The notes under the pieces: model-generated
What the model was told of the DNA's origin: nothing
Seen by the model: the letters and a program-made list of their open reading frames with translations, nothing else
Database searches by the model: none
Position numbers and translations under genes: made by a program
In this document: positions 1-8,773 of the stretch, in pieces
How positions within the stretch are numbered: the stretch's first letter is position 1
How the letters are laid out: every line of letters starts with the position of its first letter
Origin: Stieleria magnilauensis
GTDB taxonomy: Bacteria > Planctomycetota > Planctomycetia > Pirellulales > Pirellulaceae
Direction: 5' to 3'
Assembly: GCA_007753675.1 (NCBI GenBank)
Contig: CP036432.1
Coordinates: 594,394-658,393 of the forward strand
Length of the DNA stretch: 64,000 bases

Positions 1-1253
1 GATTGCAGTTCCAGCCAACGCGGAAAGATCTGACCGCTGCCCACGACCGGAAGGCTGAACCAGAAAATCGATCCCATGCCGGGTTCGGATTCGACGTGCA
101 GTTCGCCGAGATTGAGTCGGCAGAAACGGGCGGCGATGGACAAGCCCAGTCCCAACAGTTTGTCATCGGGATCAGTCGTCAGCCCCGGTCTGGCGAAGCG
201 GGCGGCGAGTTGATCACGCTGTCGGGGTTGGATGCCGATCCCATCGTCGTTGACCCCGATTCGAATGTGTTGATCGGGTTCATCGTAACGAACCCAAATC
301 CGTACGTTCCCCGAATCGCTGCAGGCATTGATGGCGTTGACGGCCAGGCAGACCAGGACACGACAGACCTTTTGGCCGTCGCAGTACGCGATCGGGGTTT
401 CGATTTGCGATTGAATTTCCAAATTCACGTTCCGCATCGCGGCTCGTTGCTCAATCGTTTCACGAACCGAGTCAATGATCTCTCGGACGTCACAGGGCCG
501 GCGACAGATGTCGAGCAATCCCGAATCGAGTTTGCTCGAATCGAGCAAGTCATCCAATTTGTTGTTCACGTCGTCGGCTCGAATCAATGCTTTTTCCAAC
601 ATTGCGGCCTGTTCCAGATTGATCCGGCCGGCCAATCCCTCGCGGACGATCGAGACGTGTTCTTTGATGACGGTCAATGGATTGCGGATGTCGTGCGAGG
701 CTTTGGCCAAGAATTCGTGCGCCGTTTGGTGCATTCGTTCCAATTTCCGGTTGTCCTGCTCCCTCAATTCGGCTTGTTCGCGCAGCAGCCGATGGCTGGC
801 TTGCAGTTCCTCGGTGACCCGGCTCATTTCATTGATAGACTGTTGCCGCTGGACGGCATGTTCGATCGCTTTACGTGTCCAGCTGCTGTTGGCGAGGCCT
901 TTGGGCAGAAAGTCTTGTGCACCGGCATGAAGGATTTCCCACTCGACCGCTTCATCGTCTAGCCCGGTCAGGACCAGAATCGGGACATCATCACACTTCG
1001 CTTTCAATCGCGTGACGGTTTCCAGGCCACTTGAGTCGGGCAGGCTCAGGTCGGTCAGAATGACGTCAAAGTAGCGGAGGTCCAGTTCTTGAAGGGCTGC
1101 GCCCAGCGATGTCGCATGTGAGAGCGAGATTCGCTTTCGTCCGTGACGCAAGTTTTTCGAGACTTGCAAGAAATCGAGATCATTGTCCTCGACGACAAGC
1201 ACGCTGAGCACCGAGTCTGAATCCGCCGCGGAGGGGTGCGGCGAATTCGACAT
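1..1253 (-). CDS. Hybrid response regulator / sensor histidine kinase (3' end cut by window edge)
   Basis: Cytoplasmic two-component protein with no membrane segment. A receiver domain fills about residues 15-130: acidic pocket VVEDND, phospho-acceptor Asp about 68 in ILTDLSLPD, and Lys about 118 in DFLPKG. A short coiled linker follows, then a HisKA dimerisation domain with its H-box His about 187 (KASHDIRNPL). The HATPase domain shows VNAINA, NDDGIGI and GLGLS and is still open at base 1, so the stop lies outside the window. A receiver placed before the kinase suggests it takes phosphate from another kinase or integrates signals. The start is the ATG at 1253; an in-frame ATG at 1331 would add 26 residues. 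Neither has a strong Shine-Dalgarno. Nothing nearby shows the signal or partner. Confidence 0.85.
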   Translation of the reverse strand, partial: MSNSPHPSAADSDSVLSVLVVEDNDLDFLQVSKNLRHGRKRISLSHATSLGAALQELDLRYFDVILTDLSLPDSSGLETVTRLKAKCDDVPILVLTGLDDEAVEWEILHAGAQDFLPKGLANSSWTRKAIEHAVQRQQSINEMSRVTEELQASHRLLREQAELREQDNRKLERMHQTAHEFLAKASHDIRNPLTVIKEHVSIVREGLAGRINLEQAAMLEKALIRADDVNNKLDDLLDSSKLDSGLLDICRRPCDVREIIDSVRETIEQRAAMRNVNLEIQSQIETPIAYCDGQKVCRVLVCLAVNAINACSDSGNVRIWVRYDEPDQHIRIGVNDDGIGIQPRQRDQLAARFARPGLTTDPDDKLLGLGLSIAARFCRLNLGELHVESEPGMGSIFWFSLPVVGSGQIFPRWLELQ

Positions 1254-1623
1254 CTTTCCCAAGGGCACGACGGGTTCCACCCTGTCAAAGGGGGGACGGT
1301 CGGGCAGCTGAGGGGAATGCGAATTGATCATGCAGCGGTCTTGGTCGAATGAATGGATGGGCCAAAGACGGGGAAGGATCAGCTGGCCGCGTGTTCGATT
1401 GCCGCCGTGCATCAAGGCGATGAACGCTGCTCATGGAGGAGTCTGTCCATCTCAAAACTGTAAGCCTCAAACAACAGGGTGCAAAACGAAACCGCGGATG
1501 CTATTTTAGCTTCTCGTAATATTAGACTTTCACAGATGGCTGTTTCCCCTCAGCTGCGGGTTTGTCCTCGTCACTCTGGGGTACATTCAGTCTCGCCCCC
1601 TGTCCTACCAAGGCTCCCCTGAG
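1254..1623. other. Divergent intergenic region
   Basis: This stretch separates the left-facing kinase from the right-facing methyltransferase and should hold both promoters. I see no convincing promoter boxes, repeat or RNA. Short open frames here lack ribosome-binding sites and recognisable content. Confidence 0.5.
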
Positions 1624-2424
1624 ATGAGTGTTTGTAAACGATCGAAATGTGCGGGCGAAAAGATCCCGGTTGAAACGTCGTCTCGGTTCGCCCGGGCGGC
1701 AGTTTCGCTCAGGCTGGTGGTCGCGTTTGTGTCGGTTACCTTGGTCGGACTCACATCGGCGTTTGCCCAAGACGCGACCGTGGTGGCCGAGCAGAGTGTC
1801 AAACCCGGGATCAACGATGAGTTTGTCGACCCCGAGTTAGATGTCAGTAAATGGATGGGGCGATTCGAAGTCGAAAGCCGCGAAGTCTATGCGGGGCGTC
1901 AGGATGTGTTGGAGGCTTGCGACATCAAACCGGGGCAAAGCGTCGCCGACATTGGTGCCGGTACCGGTTTCTACAGCCGTCTGTTCGCCGACGCCGTGGG
2001 GAAAAATGGCTGGGTCTTTTCCGTCGACATCTCACCTCGTTTCCTGGAACACATCAATACGAAGGCGCGCGAAGACAACGTGCACAATCTGACCGGTGTG
2101 CTCTGCTCGGACCGTTCGGTCAATCTGCCACCGAACTCGATTGATGTCGCGTTCATCTGTGACACCTACCATCACTTTGAGTATCCGCATCTGACGGTGG
2201 AGTCGATTTACAAAGCGATCAAGCCGGGCGGGGCCTTGATCGTCATCGACTTTGATCGGATTCCCGGAAAGTCGCGAGAATTCATCCTCGGTCATGTCCG
2301 CGCCGGCAAGGACGTGTTTCGCAGCGAGATCGAAAAGGGCGGATTCGAATTTGTCGATGAAGTCCAGGTGCCGGCATTCGAGGAAAACTATCTGTTGCGT
2401 TTTCGCAAGCCGGCGGCATCCTGA
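1624..2424 (+). CDS. Exported class I SAM-dependent methyltransferase-like protein
   Basis: The 266 aa protein begins with a basic region and a hydrophobic stretch (about residues 29-47) ending SAFAQ, which looks like a cleavable signal peptide. The rest is a Rossmann methyltransferase core. Motif I VADIGAGTGF at about 105 binds SAM, and the next acidic strand end is SVDIS. CDTYHHF and KPGGALIVIDF match later strands. Family members methylate small molecules or macromolecules using SAM; the substrate here cannot be read. The odd point is the signal peptide, because SAM is normally cytosolic. The long N-region could mean the true start is further downstream, but no internal Met lies before the hydrophobic stretch. 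It stands alone between a kinase gene and the converging flgL. Confidence 0.75.
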   Translation: MSVCKRSKCAGEKIPVETSSRFARAAVSLRLVVAFVSVTLVGLTSAFAQDATVVAEQSVKPGINDEFVDPELDVSKWMGRFEVESREVYAGRQDVLEACDIKPGQSVADIGAGTGFYSRLFADAVGKNGWVFSVDISPRFLEHINTKAREDNVHNLTGVLCSDRSVNLPPNSIDVAFICDTYHHFEYPHLTVESIYKAIKPGGALIVIDFDRIPGKSREFILGHVRAGKDVFRSEIEKGGFEFVDEVQVPAFEENYLLRFRKPAAS

Positions 2425-2434
2425 ACCGAGATCG

Positions 2435-3892
2435 TTATCGCAAGAATTCCAACAGTCCCAACGAATTCAGATTTGCGGTGACGGCATAGGTGTATTGTAA
2501 CAGCGTCTGTGAGTTCTCCAGACGCAGCACCGCATCGGGAAAGTCGGTGGCTTGAATTTCGCCGATATTCGATTCGACCGAAAGCATCAAATCATCGACG
2601 CGGAACTCCATCGTCTGCATCGTTTGCAACGAAGTCGACTGCTCGCCCATCACGCTGAACACTTTACTGGCCGCTTGGTCCAGTTCTGTCAGACGCCGGT
2701 TGAGTGCTTTGCCGTACTCGGCCGAACTCAGCTCCCTGCTGTTGCGAAGGTCCGCGGCGGTGGCGTGAAGGATTTGGAACAGATTGGACGTTCCGGGGAA
2801 TTCCAGTGAATCGTCGCCGGTCGACCGGATGTTGCTCGAGTCGATGGTGACGAATCGCCCGCTATCGACGTCGGAAACGAGTTGGCTGGAACTGAAGTCG
2901 ATGGGAATGGTCGATGCACCGTCGTCGACGCTCAAGGTTCCGGTCGATGTGATATCGACGGTCCCGTTGAAACCGGCCGCGATGCTGGTGGTGTCCAAAT
3001 AGACCTCTTGGCCGTAAAAGCCTGGTACGCGCAAGTTCGTTTCCGTATTGGAAAACGGAACCGGTTCGGCTCCATTGAGGGAGATGGTTCCGGCCGAACC
3101 GTCGCCGGATGTATCGACGATCGTCAGTTGATGCGCGCCGGCCGGGCCGAGGATGGTATCGCCTGCCGCGGAGTTGGTTCCGGCGAGCACGCCGGAGCCG
3201 CCCGCATAGCTGGTGCTGTCGTGCTGGACTCGCAACGTCGCTCGGCCGATCAGCGTGTCGGTCCCGCCACCATGTTTCGCTCCAGTGGTTCCAACCAGTA
3301 CGGTCGATTCGCGCCCGGCGCCTCCGAAGATCTTGGACCCGTCATAGTAGGTGTCGATCGAGATCGAGTCACCGATGTGGGTTTGGCTGCGTTGCCGGGA
3401 GCCTTGGTAGCTGACTTCCAAAATGCCATTTTCGCGCAGCGGTTCACCGAACGAGAACGGAGGCTGATTGGATCGCGTGCCCCCGTACAGGAAGTTCTCG
3501 TTGAACTTGGCCAGTCCGATTTGTTTCGCTTGGGCCAGCAGCGCGTCGATTTCGGTGGCCAGCGCGTTGCGCTCGTCGGAATCGAGTGCTTGGATCCCTT
3601 GCTGCACCAGATTCTTGGACAGCGTGATCAATTCGCTGACGTCTTGAAATTGGGAGACACTGGCGTTGAGCGTCGAGGTTGCCCGGCCGATGACGGTCTT
3701 GTCGGCTTGCAATTCGACATAGCGGGTTTCCAGCGATCGAACTTGTCGATAGGCGACCGGTTCTTCCGACGGCAGTTCGAACTGCAACCCCGATGTGATC
3801 TGCCGCTGGGCGGTCAGCAATCGCGAGCTGTGCAACGAGGTGAAATGGATCGCATTGCGCGTAAACGTTTGCGAGGTGACTCGAGCATCCAT
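2435..3892 (-). CDS. flgL: Flagellar hook-filament junction protein FlgL (HAP3)
   Basis: FlgL forms the second junction layer between hook and flagellin filament and is exported by the flagellar type III system. Residues about 1-150 are a flagellin-type N-domain (ARVTSQTF, then ITSGLQF and NFLYGG). The C-terminal 100 residues form the matching coiled-coil D0/D1 part, ending NLNSLGLLEFLR. Between them lies a Thr/Gly/Asp-rich beta region of roughly 190 residues, so at 485 aa the protein is longer than enterobacterial FlgL. It is the last gene of the flgF-flgL operon. Its start lies 4 bp after the flgK stop, so translation is probably coupled. Order flgN-flgK-flgL supports the call. Confidence 0.93.
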   Translation of the reverse strand: MDARVTSQTFTRNAIHFTSLHSSRLLTAQRQITSGLQFELPSEEPVAYRQVRSLETRYVELQADKTVIGRATSTLNASVSQFQDVSELITLSKNLVQQGIQALDSDERNALATEIDALLAQAKQIGLAKFNENFLYGGTRSNQPPFSFGEPLRENGILEVSYQGSRQRSQTHIGDSISIDTYYDGSKIFGGAGRESTVLVGTTGAKHGGGTDTLIGRATLRVQHDSTSYAGGSGVLAGTNSAAGDTILGPAGAHQLTIVDTSGDGSAGTISLNGAEPVPFSNTETNLRVPGFYGQEVYLDTTSIAAGFNGTVDITSTGTLSVDDGASTIPIDFSSSQLVSDVDSGRFVTIDSSNIRSTGDDSLEFPGTSNLFQILHATAADLRNSRELSSAEYGKALNRRLTELDQAASKVFSVMGEQSTSLQTMQTMEFRVDDLMLSVESNIGEIQATDFPDAVLRLENSQTLLQYTYAVTANLNSLGLLEFLR

Positions 3893-3896
3893 CGGA

Positions 3897-5861
3897 TTAG
3901 CCTATGATTCTAAACAGTTCGGTGAGCATTTCGTCGGTCGCCTGAATGATTCGGACGGCCGCCTCATACGACTTTTGATATTCCTGCAAATAGACCAATT
4001 CTTCGTTCAGATCGACGCCTGATTTCGCGTCTCTCTCGGTTTCCAGCCGCAATTGAAACGTGGTCAAACTGGTGCTCAACGCGGTGTTGGAATTGATCTC
4101 GAAACCGATCTCGGTCCCCATTTCACTGGCGAACTGTCCGATCGTGCGACCACCGGGCATCAACGCGGTGTCATCAATGGCGATGAAGTGAGCGAGATTG
4201 CTGGTGTCGGCGGCTTCGCCGGATCGGCCCGTCGCGATTCGGTCGGGATTGGTGGCGACGGACGCGTCGACTCGGATCGAGTGGGCATCGGTTCCGCTGA
4301 AGAAGGCGTTGATGCCCAGCGCGGCCAGGATTCCCGTCTGATCCGGTTCACCCGTCAAACGCGTCGAGAATTCATCGCCATCGTTCATCGTGCCGGCGCT
4401 GAAGGCGATTTCGACACCGTCGTCGAGTTCGATCGCCGAACCCGCCTCGTATCCGTCGCCGACATTCACGCGAGTCAGCAACGCACCGCTGGACGAATAG
4501 ATGTTGGCGAACAGCGATGCGGCGCTACCCACTTGTCCGGTGCCCTCGATCTGGACCGTCAACGTTTCGTTGGTGTCGGCGGTGTAGGTGCCCGAGACGG
4601 TCGCGACGCTGGTGCCGGTAAACAGCGACAGGTCGGGATTGGTTTCTACGCCGCCGGCGAAATTGAATTCCAGGTCCGCACCCGTCGTGATTTGAAACTG
4701 GTTGCTGACCGCCCGGATCGATGCGGTGATGCCCAAGATTCCGGTCAATTGCGACGCCACGTCCTCGAGCGTGTCCACGTCGGGATCGATGGAAATGACG
4801 TGGGTTTGTCGATCTCCGTTGGCATCGATCACGGACAGGGTGAGTTCGCCGGCGGTCAAGTCCCCCTCAGGGAACACTTCGGACAAGGGCACATCGGTGT
4901 CCGAGACGTTGACATTGCCGACCAGGTTGGTGAATGATCCCGCACTGCCGATCCCCGTCGAATGAACGGTGTTGACGCTCTGGATCAATTGACCCGCGAT
5001 TTGGTCCAGCTTTTCCTCGAAGGCCGGGATGATCTCGTTGTAGGCTTCCACCAGCGCCGAGAGCCGACCGGTTTCAACCGACAAGGGCCGATCGGAATCG
5101 TCCAAGTAGACTTCCAACTGTTCGCCCGCTTCGACGACAGACAATGAACTCGGGTGGCTGCCCTGTTCGATGCTGTGGTGTCCGATGGTCAGATGCAACT
5201 GTCCGCCGGGTTGTTCGTTGCGAGAAATGCCGACGACTTCCGCAATCCGGTTCAGCACGGCGTCGCGCTGGTCTAATTCATTGTTCCGCTCGATATCCTG
5301 TGCGGAGAACTTAAAAATCTCGAAGCTGACGTCTCTCAATTCTTGCAGGTCACCGTTGAGCAATTCGATTTCGTTTTCGATTTGTAGCCGAACATTGTTC
5401 TTCAGTTCGGTCAACTGTTGCGCCGCATCTCGCAGACCGCCGGACAACTGTTTGCCGGTTTCCAGCAAGGCCGATCGTTGAGCGGGCTCGTTCGGGGACG
5501 CCGACAAATTCGTGAACTCGGCGAAGAACTGATCGAGTTGTCGTCCGACCGAATTGTCGCCGGTCAACAGTGCCGACTCGATCTTTCGCTCGATGGTCAA
5601 CAACTGTTCGACGTCGTTGGAATCGGAAATGACGCTGGTCAAGGACGATTCGGTGACCTGATCGCGGATGCGAGTGATCCCTGAGATCGTGACGCCGTTG
5701 CCGACACGAAAGCCGCCGGTGTAATTCGGCGGAGTCGATTCCATCGAAAGCCGTCGCCGGTGGTACCCATCGGTGTTGGCGTTGGAAATATTGTTGGAGA
5801 CCACCTCCAAAGCGAATTGGCTGGTTCGCAGGGCGGACAGGCCGATTGAAAAATTGGGCAT
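3897..5861 (-). CDS. flgK: Flagellar hook-associated protein FlgK (HAP1)
   Basis: FlgK (654 aa) is the first hook-filament junction layer. The N-terminus MPNFSIGLSALRTSQFALE and the following SNNISNANTDGY carry the rod/hook family signature (flg_bb_rod). The C-terminus has the matching heptad segment with VYLQEYQKSYEAAVRIIQ. A large Thr/Asp-rich domain lies between. I chose the ATG at 5861, not the longer frame to 5948: it has an AAGGA Shine-Dalgarno about 9 nt upstream, begins exactly at the conserved N-terminus, and sits 2 bp after the flgN stop. The extra upstream residues are merely the other-frame reading of the flgN tail. Confidence 0.94.
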   Translation of the reverse strand: MPNFSIGLSALRTSQFALEVVSNNISNANTDGYHRRRLSMESTPPNYTGGFRVGNGVTISGITRIRDQVTESSLTSVISDSNDVEQLLTIERKIESALLTGDNSVGRQLDQFFAEFTNLSASPNEPAQRSALLETGKQLSGGLRDAAQQLTELKNNVRLQIENEIELLNGDLQELRDVSFEIFKFSAQDIERNNELDQRDAVLNRIAEVVGISRNEQPGGQLHLTIGHHSIEQGSHPSSLSVVEAGEQLEVYLDDSDRPLSVETGRLSALVEAYNEIIPAFEEKLDQIAGQLIQSVNTVHSTGIGSAGSFTNLVGNVNVSDTDVPLSEVFPEGDLTAGELTLSVIDANGDRQTHVISIDPDVDTLEDVASQLTGILGITASIRAVSNQFQITTGADLEFNFAGGVETNPDLSLFTGTSVATVSGTYTADTNETLTVQIEGTGQVGSAASLFANIYSSSGALLTRVNVGDGYEAGSAIELDDGVEIAFSAGTMNDGDEFSTRLTGEPDQTGILAALGINAFFSGTDAHSIRVDASVATNPDRIATGRSGEAADTSNLAHFIAIDDTALMPGGRTIGQFASEMGTEIGFEINSNTALSTSLTTFQLRLETERDAKSGVDLNEELVYLQEYQKSYEAAVRIIQATDEMLTELFRIIG

Positions 5862-5863
5862 CG

Positions 5864-6421
5864 TTAGCAGTTCCTTCCGATGATTTTTTCTGTGGGGAGC
5901 TTGAACGCCAGGCCATCGGCTTGGTAGCTGGCTTCGTCGACGTCGCATTGCAACACACCGAGCAGATAACGACGATGAAACTCGGTGGAATAAAAGATGA
6001 CCACCTGATTGGCTGTCAGCCGTTGCTGGGCGGCAACGAGCCGATCGTGAAGGCGGCGACGGTTGGCATCGAGCCGCTCGGATTCCGCGACCGGCAGTTC
6101 AGCCAGAATTGTCTTGATCGACGACAGGCTATCGTCGGTTTCGCTCGACGCTTCAGACGCCTCAAGCTGCTCGGTCGCTTTTGCACCGACGTAGCGGCTG
6201 AGGATCTGACGTGATTTGCGGCTGTCGGCTTGACAGTGTTGCAGCCTCTCCAGCAGCGGGGAGAGCTGTTGCAGGTCCGATTGTTTGGGACCGTAGATCC
6301 CCGAGTTGTCCAGCAGAGCGGCCATTTCATCGTTGAGTGCGTCGAGCGCGTCGGCAACGCCCGATTCCAATTGCAACTGCCGCTCGACGAGGACGCCCAG
6401 TCGTTCCGTTTGTTGATTCAT
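5864..6421 (-). CDS. flgN: FlgN-like flagellar export chaperone
   Basis: A 185 aa, mainly helical, Leu/Gln/Glu-rich protein without signal peptide or membrane segment. FlgN chaperones bind the C-terminal helices of FlgK and FlgL and bring them to the export gate. Sequence similarity in this family is weak; the call rests on helical composition, the opening MNQQTERLGVLVERQLQLE, size, and position directly before flgK and flgL. The ATG at 6421 (preceded by GGTGA) fits better than the upstream in-frame start at 6475. A conserved-looking C-terminal half (VIFYSTEFHRRYL) may be the partner-binding part. Confidence 0.7.
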   Translation of the reverse strand: MNQQTERLGVLVERQLQLESGVADALDALNDEMAALLDNSGIYGPKQSDLQQLSPLLERLQHCQADSRKSRQILSRYVGAKATEQLEASEASSETDDSLSSIKTILAELPVAESERLDANRRRLHDRLVAAQQRLTANQVVIFYSTEFHRRYLLGVLQCDVDEASYQADGLAFKLPTEKIIGRNC

Positions 6422-6512
6422 CGTTGAGTCACCGAATGTAAAGGATGTCCAGAAGGGTGTTCGAGCCAAGGTCAATGGACCATGGCGACGCAGGGTGGTG
6501 CGAAAGGTGGTG

Positions 6513-6854
6513 TTAGGCGGAGAACGAGACGCCGGATGATTGCTCTTGCCCGCCGTCGGCTTGTGTTTTGGAGTACTGCTCGACTAACAGATCGCTGACG
6601 CCGATCGCGTTGGACTGGGCGAGGTGCTGGCCGATAAACAGGTCAAACATGCCGCCGAAGGAGTCGCTTCCGTCGCCCCCGAAGAGGCCGTCTTCGAGTG
6701 AGTTTCGCATCTCTTTCATCAGCATCGACAGAAAGACACTTTCAAACTCGGTGCCCAATTCCTTGATCTGCTCCAGGGACGGATCGCCGCCCTTGGCCGC
6801 CGCCGCGATCTGACTGGGCAATCCCACGCTGATGTTGTTTCCGATGGATTCCAT
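6513..6854 (-). CDS. flgJ: Rod-binding protein, FlgJ N-terminal type
   Basis: A 113 aa protein corresponding only to the rod-binding half of FlgJ. The family core is visible: LGTEFESVFLSMLMKEMR, then a Gly-rich loop with GGMFDLFIGQHLAQS. In enterobacteria FlgJ also has a C-terminal peptidoglycan hydrolase. That part is absent, as in many bacteria with single-domain FlgJ, so wall opening must be done by another enzyme. It probably caps the growing rod in the periplasm. It lies between flgI and flgN in the same operon, 19 bp after the flgI stop, with purine-rich sequence before its ATG. Confidence 0.85.
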   Translation of the reverse strand: MESIGNNISVGLPSQIAAAAKGGDPSLEQIKELGTEFESVFLSMLMKEMRNSLEDGLFGGDGSDSFGGMFDLFIGQHLAQSNAIGVSDLLVEQYSKTQADGGQEQSSGVSFSA

Positions 6855-6873
6855 AGCATCTCTCTCCTGCGAT

Positions 6874-8076
6874 TTATTCGATGACCAACTCGGCCTTCAG
6901 GGCGCCTTGATTGCGTAACGTCGTCATGATGCTGATCAGGGTGGTGGGTGAAACGGCCAATGAATTCAAGGCCGTCGCCAAGTCGCCGACCGTCATGCCC
7001 CCGGGCAAGACGTTGTAGCGTCCGCCGGATTCAAACAAATCGATTCCGGTTCGCGGTAGGACGACGGTGTCGCCTCCGGCCAGCGGGTTGGGCTGAGATG
7101 CGATCGGCGTTTCGGTGGTGGCGATGACGATGTTTTCGCTGGCGAACAGGACCGGCGCGATCTTGACATTGTGGCCCAGCACGATCGACCCGGTTTTTTG
7201 GTTGATCACCACGCGGGCCGGCGTGTCCGGTTCGACACGCAAGTTGCCGATCGTCGAGATAAACTCGGTGACGCTGTTGGCAAACGTTGATGGAATAAAG
7301 ACTTGAACGGTCCCCGAATCAAGCGCCCGGGCGCGGCCGGGGAAAATTCGATTGAGCGCATTGCCGATCGCGGTTGCCGTCGAATAGGACTTGTTCCGCA
7401 ACACCAGACGCAGACTTCCGTTGTCGACGATCGTTCCGCAGGGGACCGCGCGTTCGACGATGGCTTCACAAACCCCGACCGTCGGATGATTCTTCTGCAC
7501 GTTGGCCCCCGCACCTTCGGCCGAGATGCCGCCGCCGATGATCGCACCCTGGGCGATCGCATAAATCTCATCATCGATTCCACGCAACGCCGTTTGATTG
7601 AGTGTGCCCCCACGCAGACTCGATGCATCGTCGGCGACCGAAACCGTCACCAGAATCGTCTCGCCGGGCCGTGCGTAGGCGGGGATCTTTCCCGACACCA
7701 TCACTGCCGAAATGTTCTTGGTATCGACTTGTCCGACTCGCACCCCGCGACGCAAGTAATAGTTGGCCAGCATCTGCCGCGTCTGTTGCGACTTGCCCCC
7801 CGTTCCGCTCAACCCGAACACCAAGCCTTCACCGGAAACATGGTTGACACGGTCGCCTTCGACGAACGCAATGTCCTTGATCCGAACACTGGGGTCTTGC
7901 CGCAACGGGGCCAGCGGTGTCAGAGTCGAACCCGGTCCGGGCGTCGTCGCGGGCGGTGGCGGCAACGGTTCCTGTAGGACCTGGGCACGCGCCACCACAC
8001 CGCCGTTGCTGATCAACAGCGCGGCCAGGCAGAGCGTGGAACACGCGAGTCGTGAATGCTTTGAAGGAGTCTGCAT
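6874..8076 (-). CDS. flgI: Flagellar P-ring protein FlgI
   Basis: FlgI (400 aa) forms the P-ring around the rod in peptidoglycan. A signal peptide (MQTPSKHSRLACSTLCLAAL to about residue 32, ARAQ) is followed by a Pro-rich linker. The family core then begins with VRIKDIAFVEGDRVN, GLVFGLSGTGGKS and the later RVVINQKTGSIVLG. The C-terminus carries TVGDLATALNSL. I preferred the ATG at 8076 because it opens the signal peptide; a longer frame to 8139 runs into the flgH stop region. The gap after flgH is 23 bp. FlgA, encoded two genes upstream, is its assembly chaperone. P- and L-rings imply a Gram-negative-type envelope. Confidence 0.95.
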   Translation of the reverse strand: MQTPSKHSRLACSTLCLAALLISNGGVVARAQVLQEPLPPPPATTPGPGSTLTPLAPLRQDPSVRIKDIAFVEGDRVNHVSGEGLVFGLSGTGGKSQQTRQMLANYYLRRGVRVGQVDTKNISAVMVSGKIPAYARPGETILVTVSVADDASSLRGGTLNQTALRGIDDEIYAIAQGAIIGGGISAEGAGANVQKNHPTVGVCEAIVERAVPCGTIVDNGSLRLVLRNKSYSTATAIGNALNRIFPGRARALDSGTVQVFIPSTFANSVTEFISTIGNLRVEPDTPARVVINQKTGSIVLGHNVKIAPVLFASENIVIATTETPIASQPNPLAGGDTVVLPRTGIDLFESGGRYNVLPGGMTVGDLATALNSLAVSPTTLISIMTTLRNQGALKAELVIE

Positions 8077-8099
8077 GAATTGGGTTGCGACCGCGAGAA

Positions 8100-8771
8100 T
8101 TAAAATGGCCAGAAACGATTGAAGCGGCGGCTGAGCCAACCTTGACTGGTGTAGGCCTGTTCGGTGCCCTCGGCATCAAGCGTCAAACGCAGGTCGGCCA
8201 CCAGGTACGACGGAACGGTGTTGCCGGGCAAAATGTCGTACTGTCGTACGATTCCGGTCAGCTTTAGATCCCGAGCGTCGCCCTGGACCGAGATCTTTCG
8301 TGTTCCCTCGATGACCAGATTCCCATTGGGTAAGACATCGACCACCATGACACTGAATCGGTCGGTAATCTGTCGTTCGCTGCGGAATTCGGCATCGCCG
8401 GTGAACGCGCGCTGATTGGCCGTGTTAGTACCCAACTCCGCACTGCCGCTGCCGGCGCCGATCGTACCGCCGAGGCCGTAGTCGAATCCTTGCGTGGATG
8501 AGGAGTTGCCCGTCTTGTCCATCGACCGCTCATCGCGGTTTTCGACGTCCGTGCTTTCGGCGATCAGAATGGACAACGTGTCGCCGCGGTTGCGGGCGGC
8601 GTAGTCACGATACTGGTCGATCTGATTATTGCTGCGTCGCTCGAACAGGCTCTGTCCCAGCGACGGTTGTGTGGTCGCAGCGATCGCCAACAGGACGAGC
8701 GCCGGTTTGATGAACGCGACAATGACTGACGACGGGATCAATTGGCGTAGCGGGTGATGGTCATGGTGCAT
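8100..8771 (-). CDS. flgH: Flagellar L-ring protein FlgH, apparently without a lipobox
   Basis: FlgH (223 aa) forms the outer-membrane L-ring bushing. A hydrophobic export segment (about residues 16-38) ends PSLGQSLF. The family core follows: GDTLSILIAES, then RFSVMVVDVLPNGNLVIEG and IVRQYDILPGNTVPSYLVAD. Textbook FlgH proteins are lipoproteins with Cys right after the signal peptide. No Cys is present here near the cleavage region, so membrane anchoring must differ. The start follows the flgA stop by 2 bp. Gene order flgA-flgH-flgI links it to ring assembly. Confidence 0.93.
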   Translation of the reverse strand: MHHDHHPLRQLIPSSVIVAFIKPALVLLAIAATTQPSLGQSLFERRSNNQIDQYRDYAARNRGDTLSILIAESTDVENRDERSMDKTGNSSSTQGFDYGLGGTIGAGSGSAELGTNTANQRAFTGDAEFRSERQITDRFSVMVVDVLPNGNLVIEGTRKISVQGDARDLKLTGIVRQYDILPGNTVPSYLVADLRLTLDAEGTEQAYTSQGWLSRRFNRFWPF

Positions 8772-8773
8772 CG

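Noticed and set aside
3..962. 319-codon plus-strand open frame at the left edge
   Set aside because: It is the antisense reading of the histidine kinase, which has clear domain motifs; the plus frame has none.
2882..3907. 341-codon plus-strand open frame
   Set aside because: Lies fully inside flgL on the opposite strand; Arg/Gly-rich shadow translation without family content.
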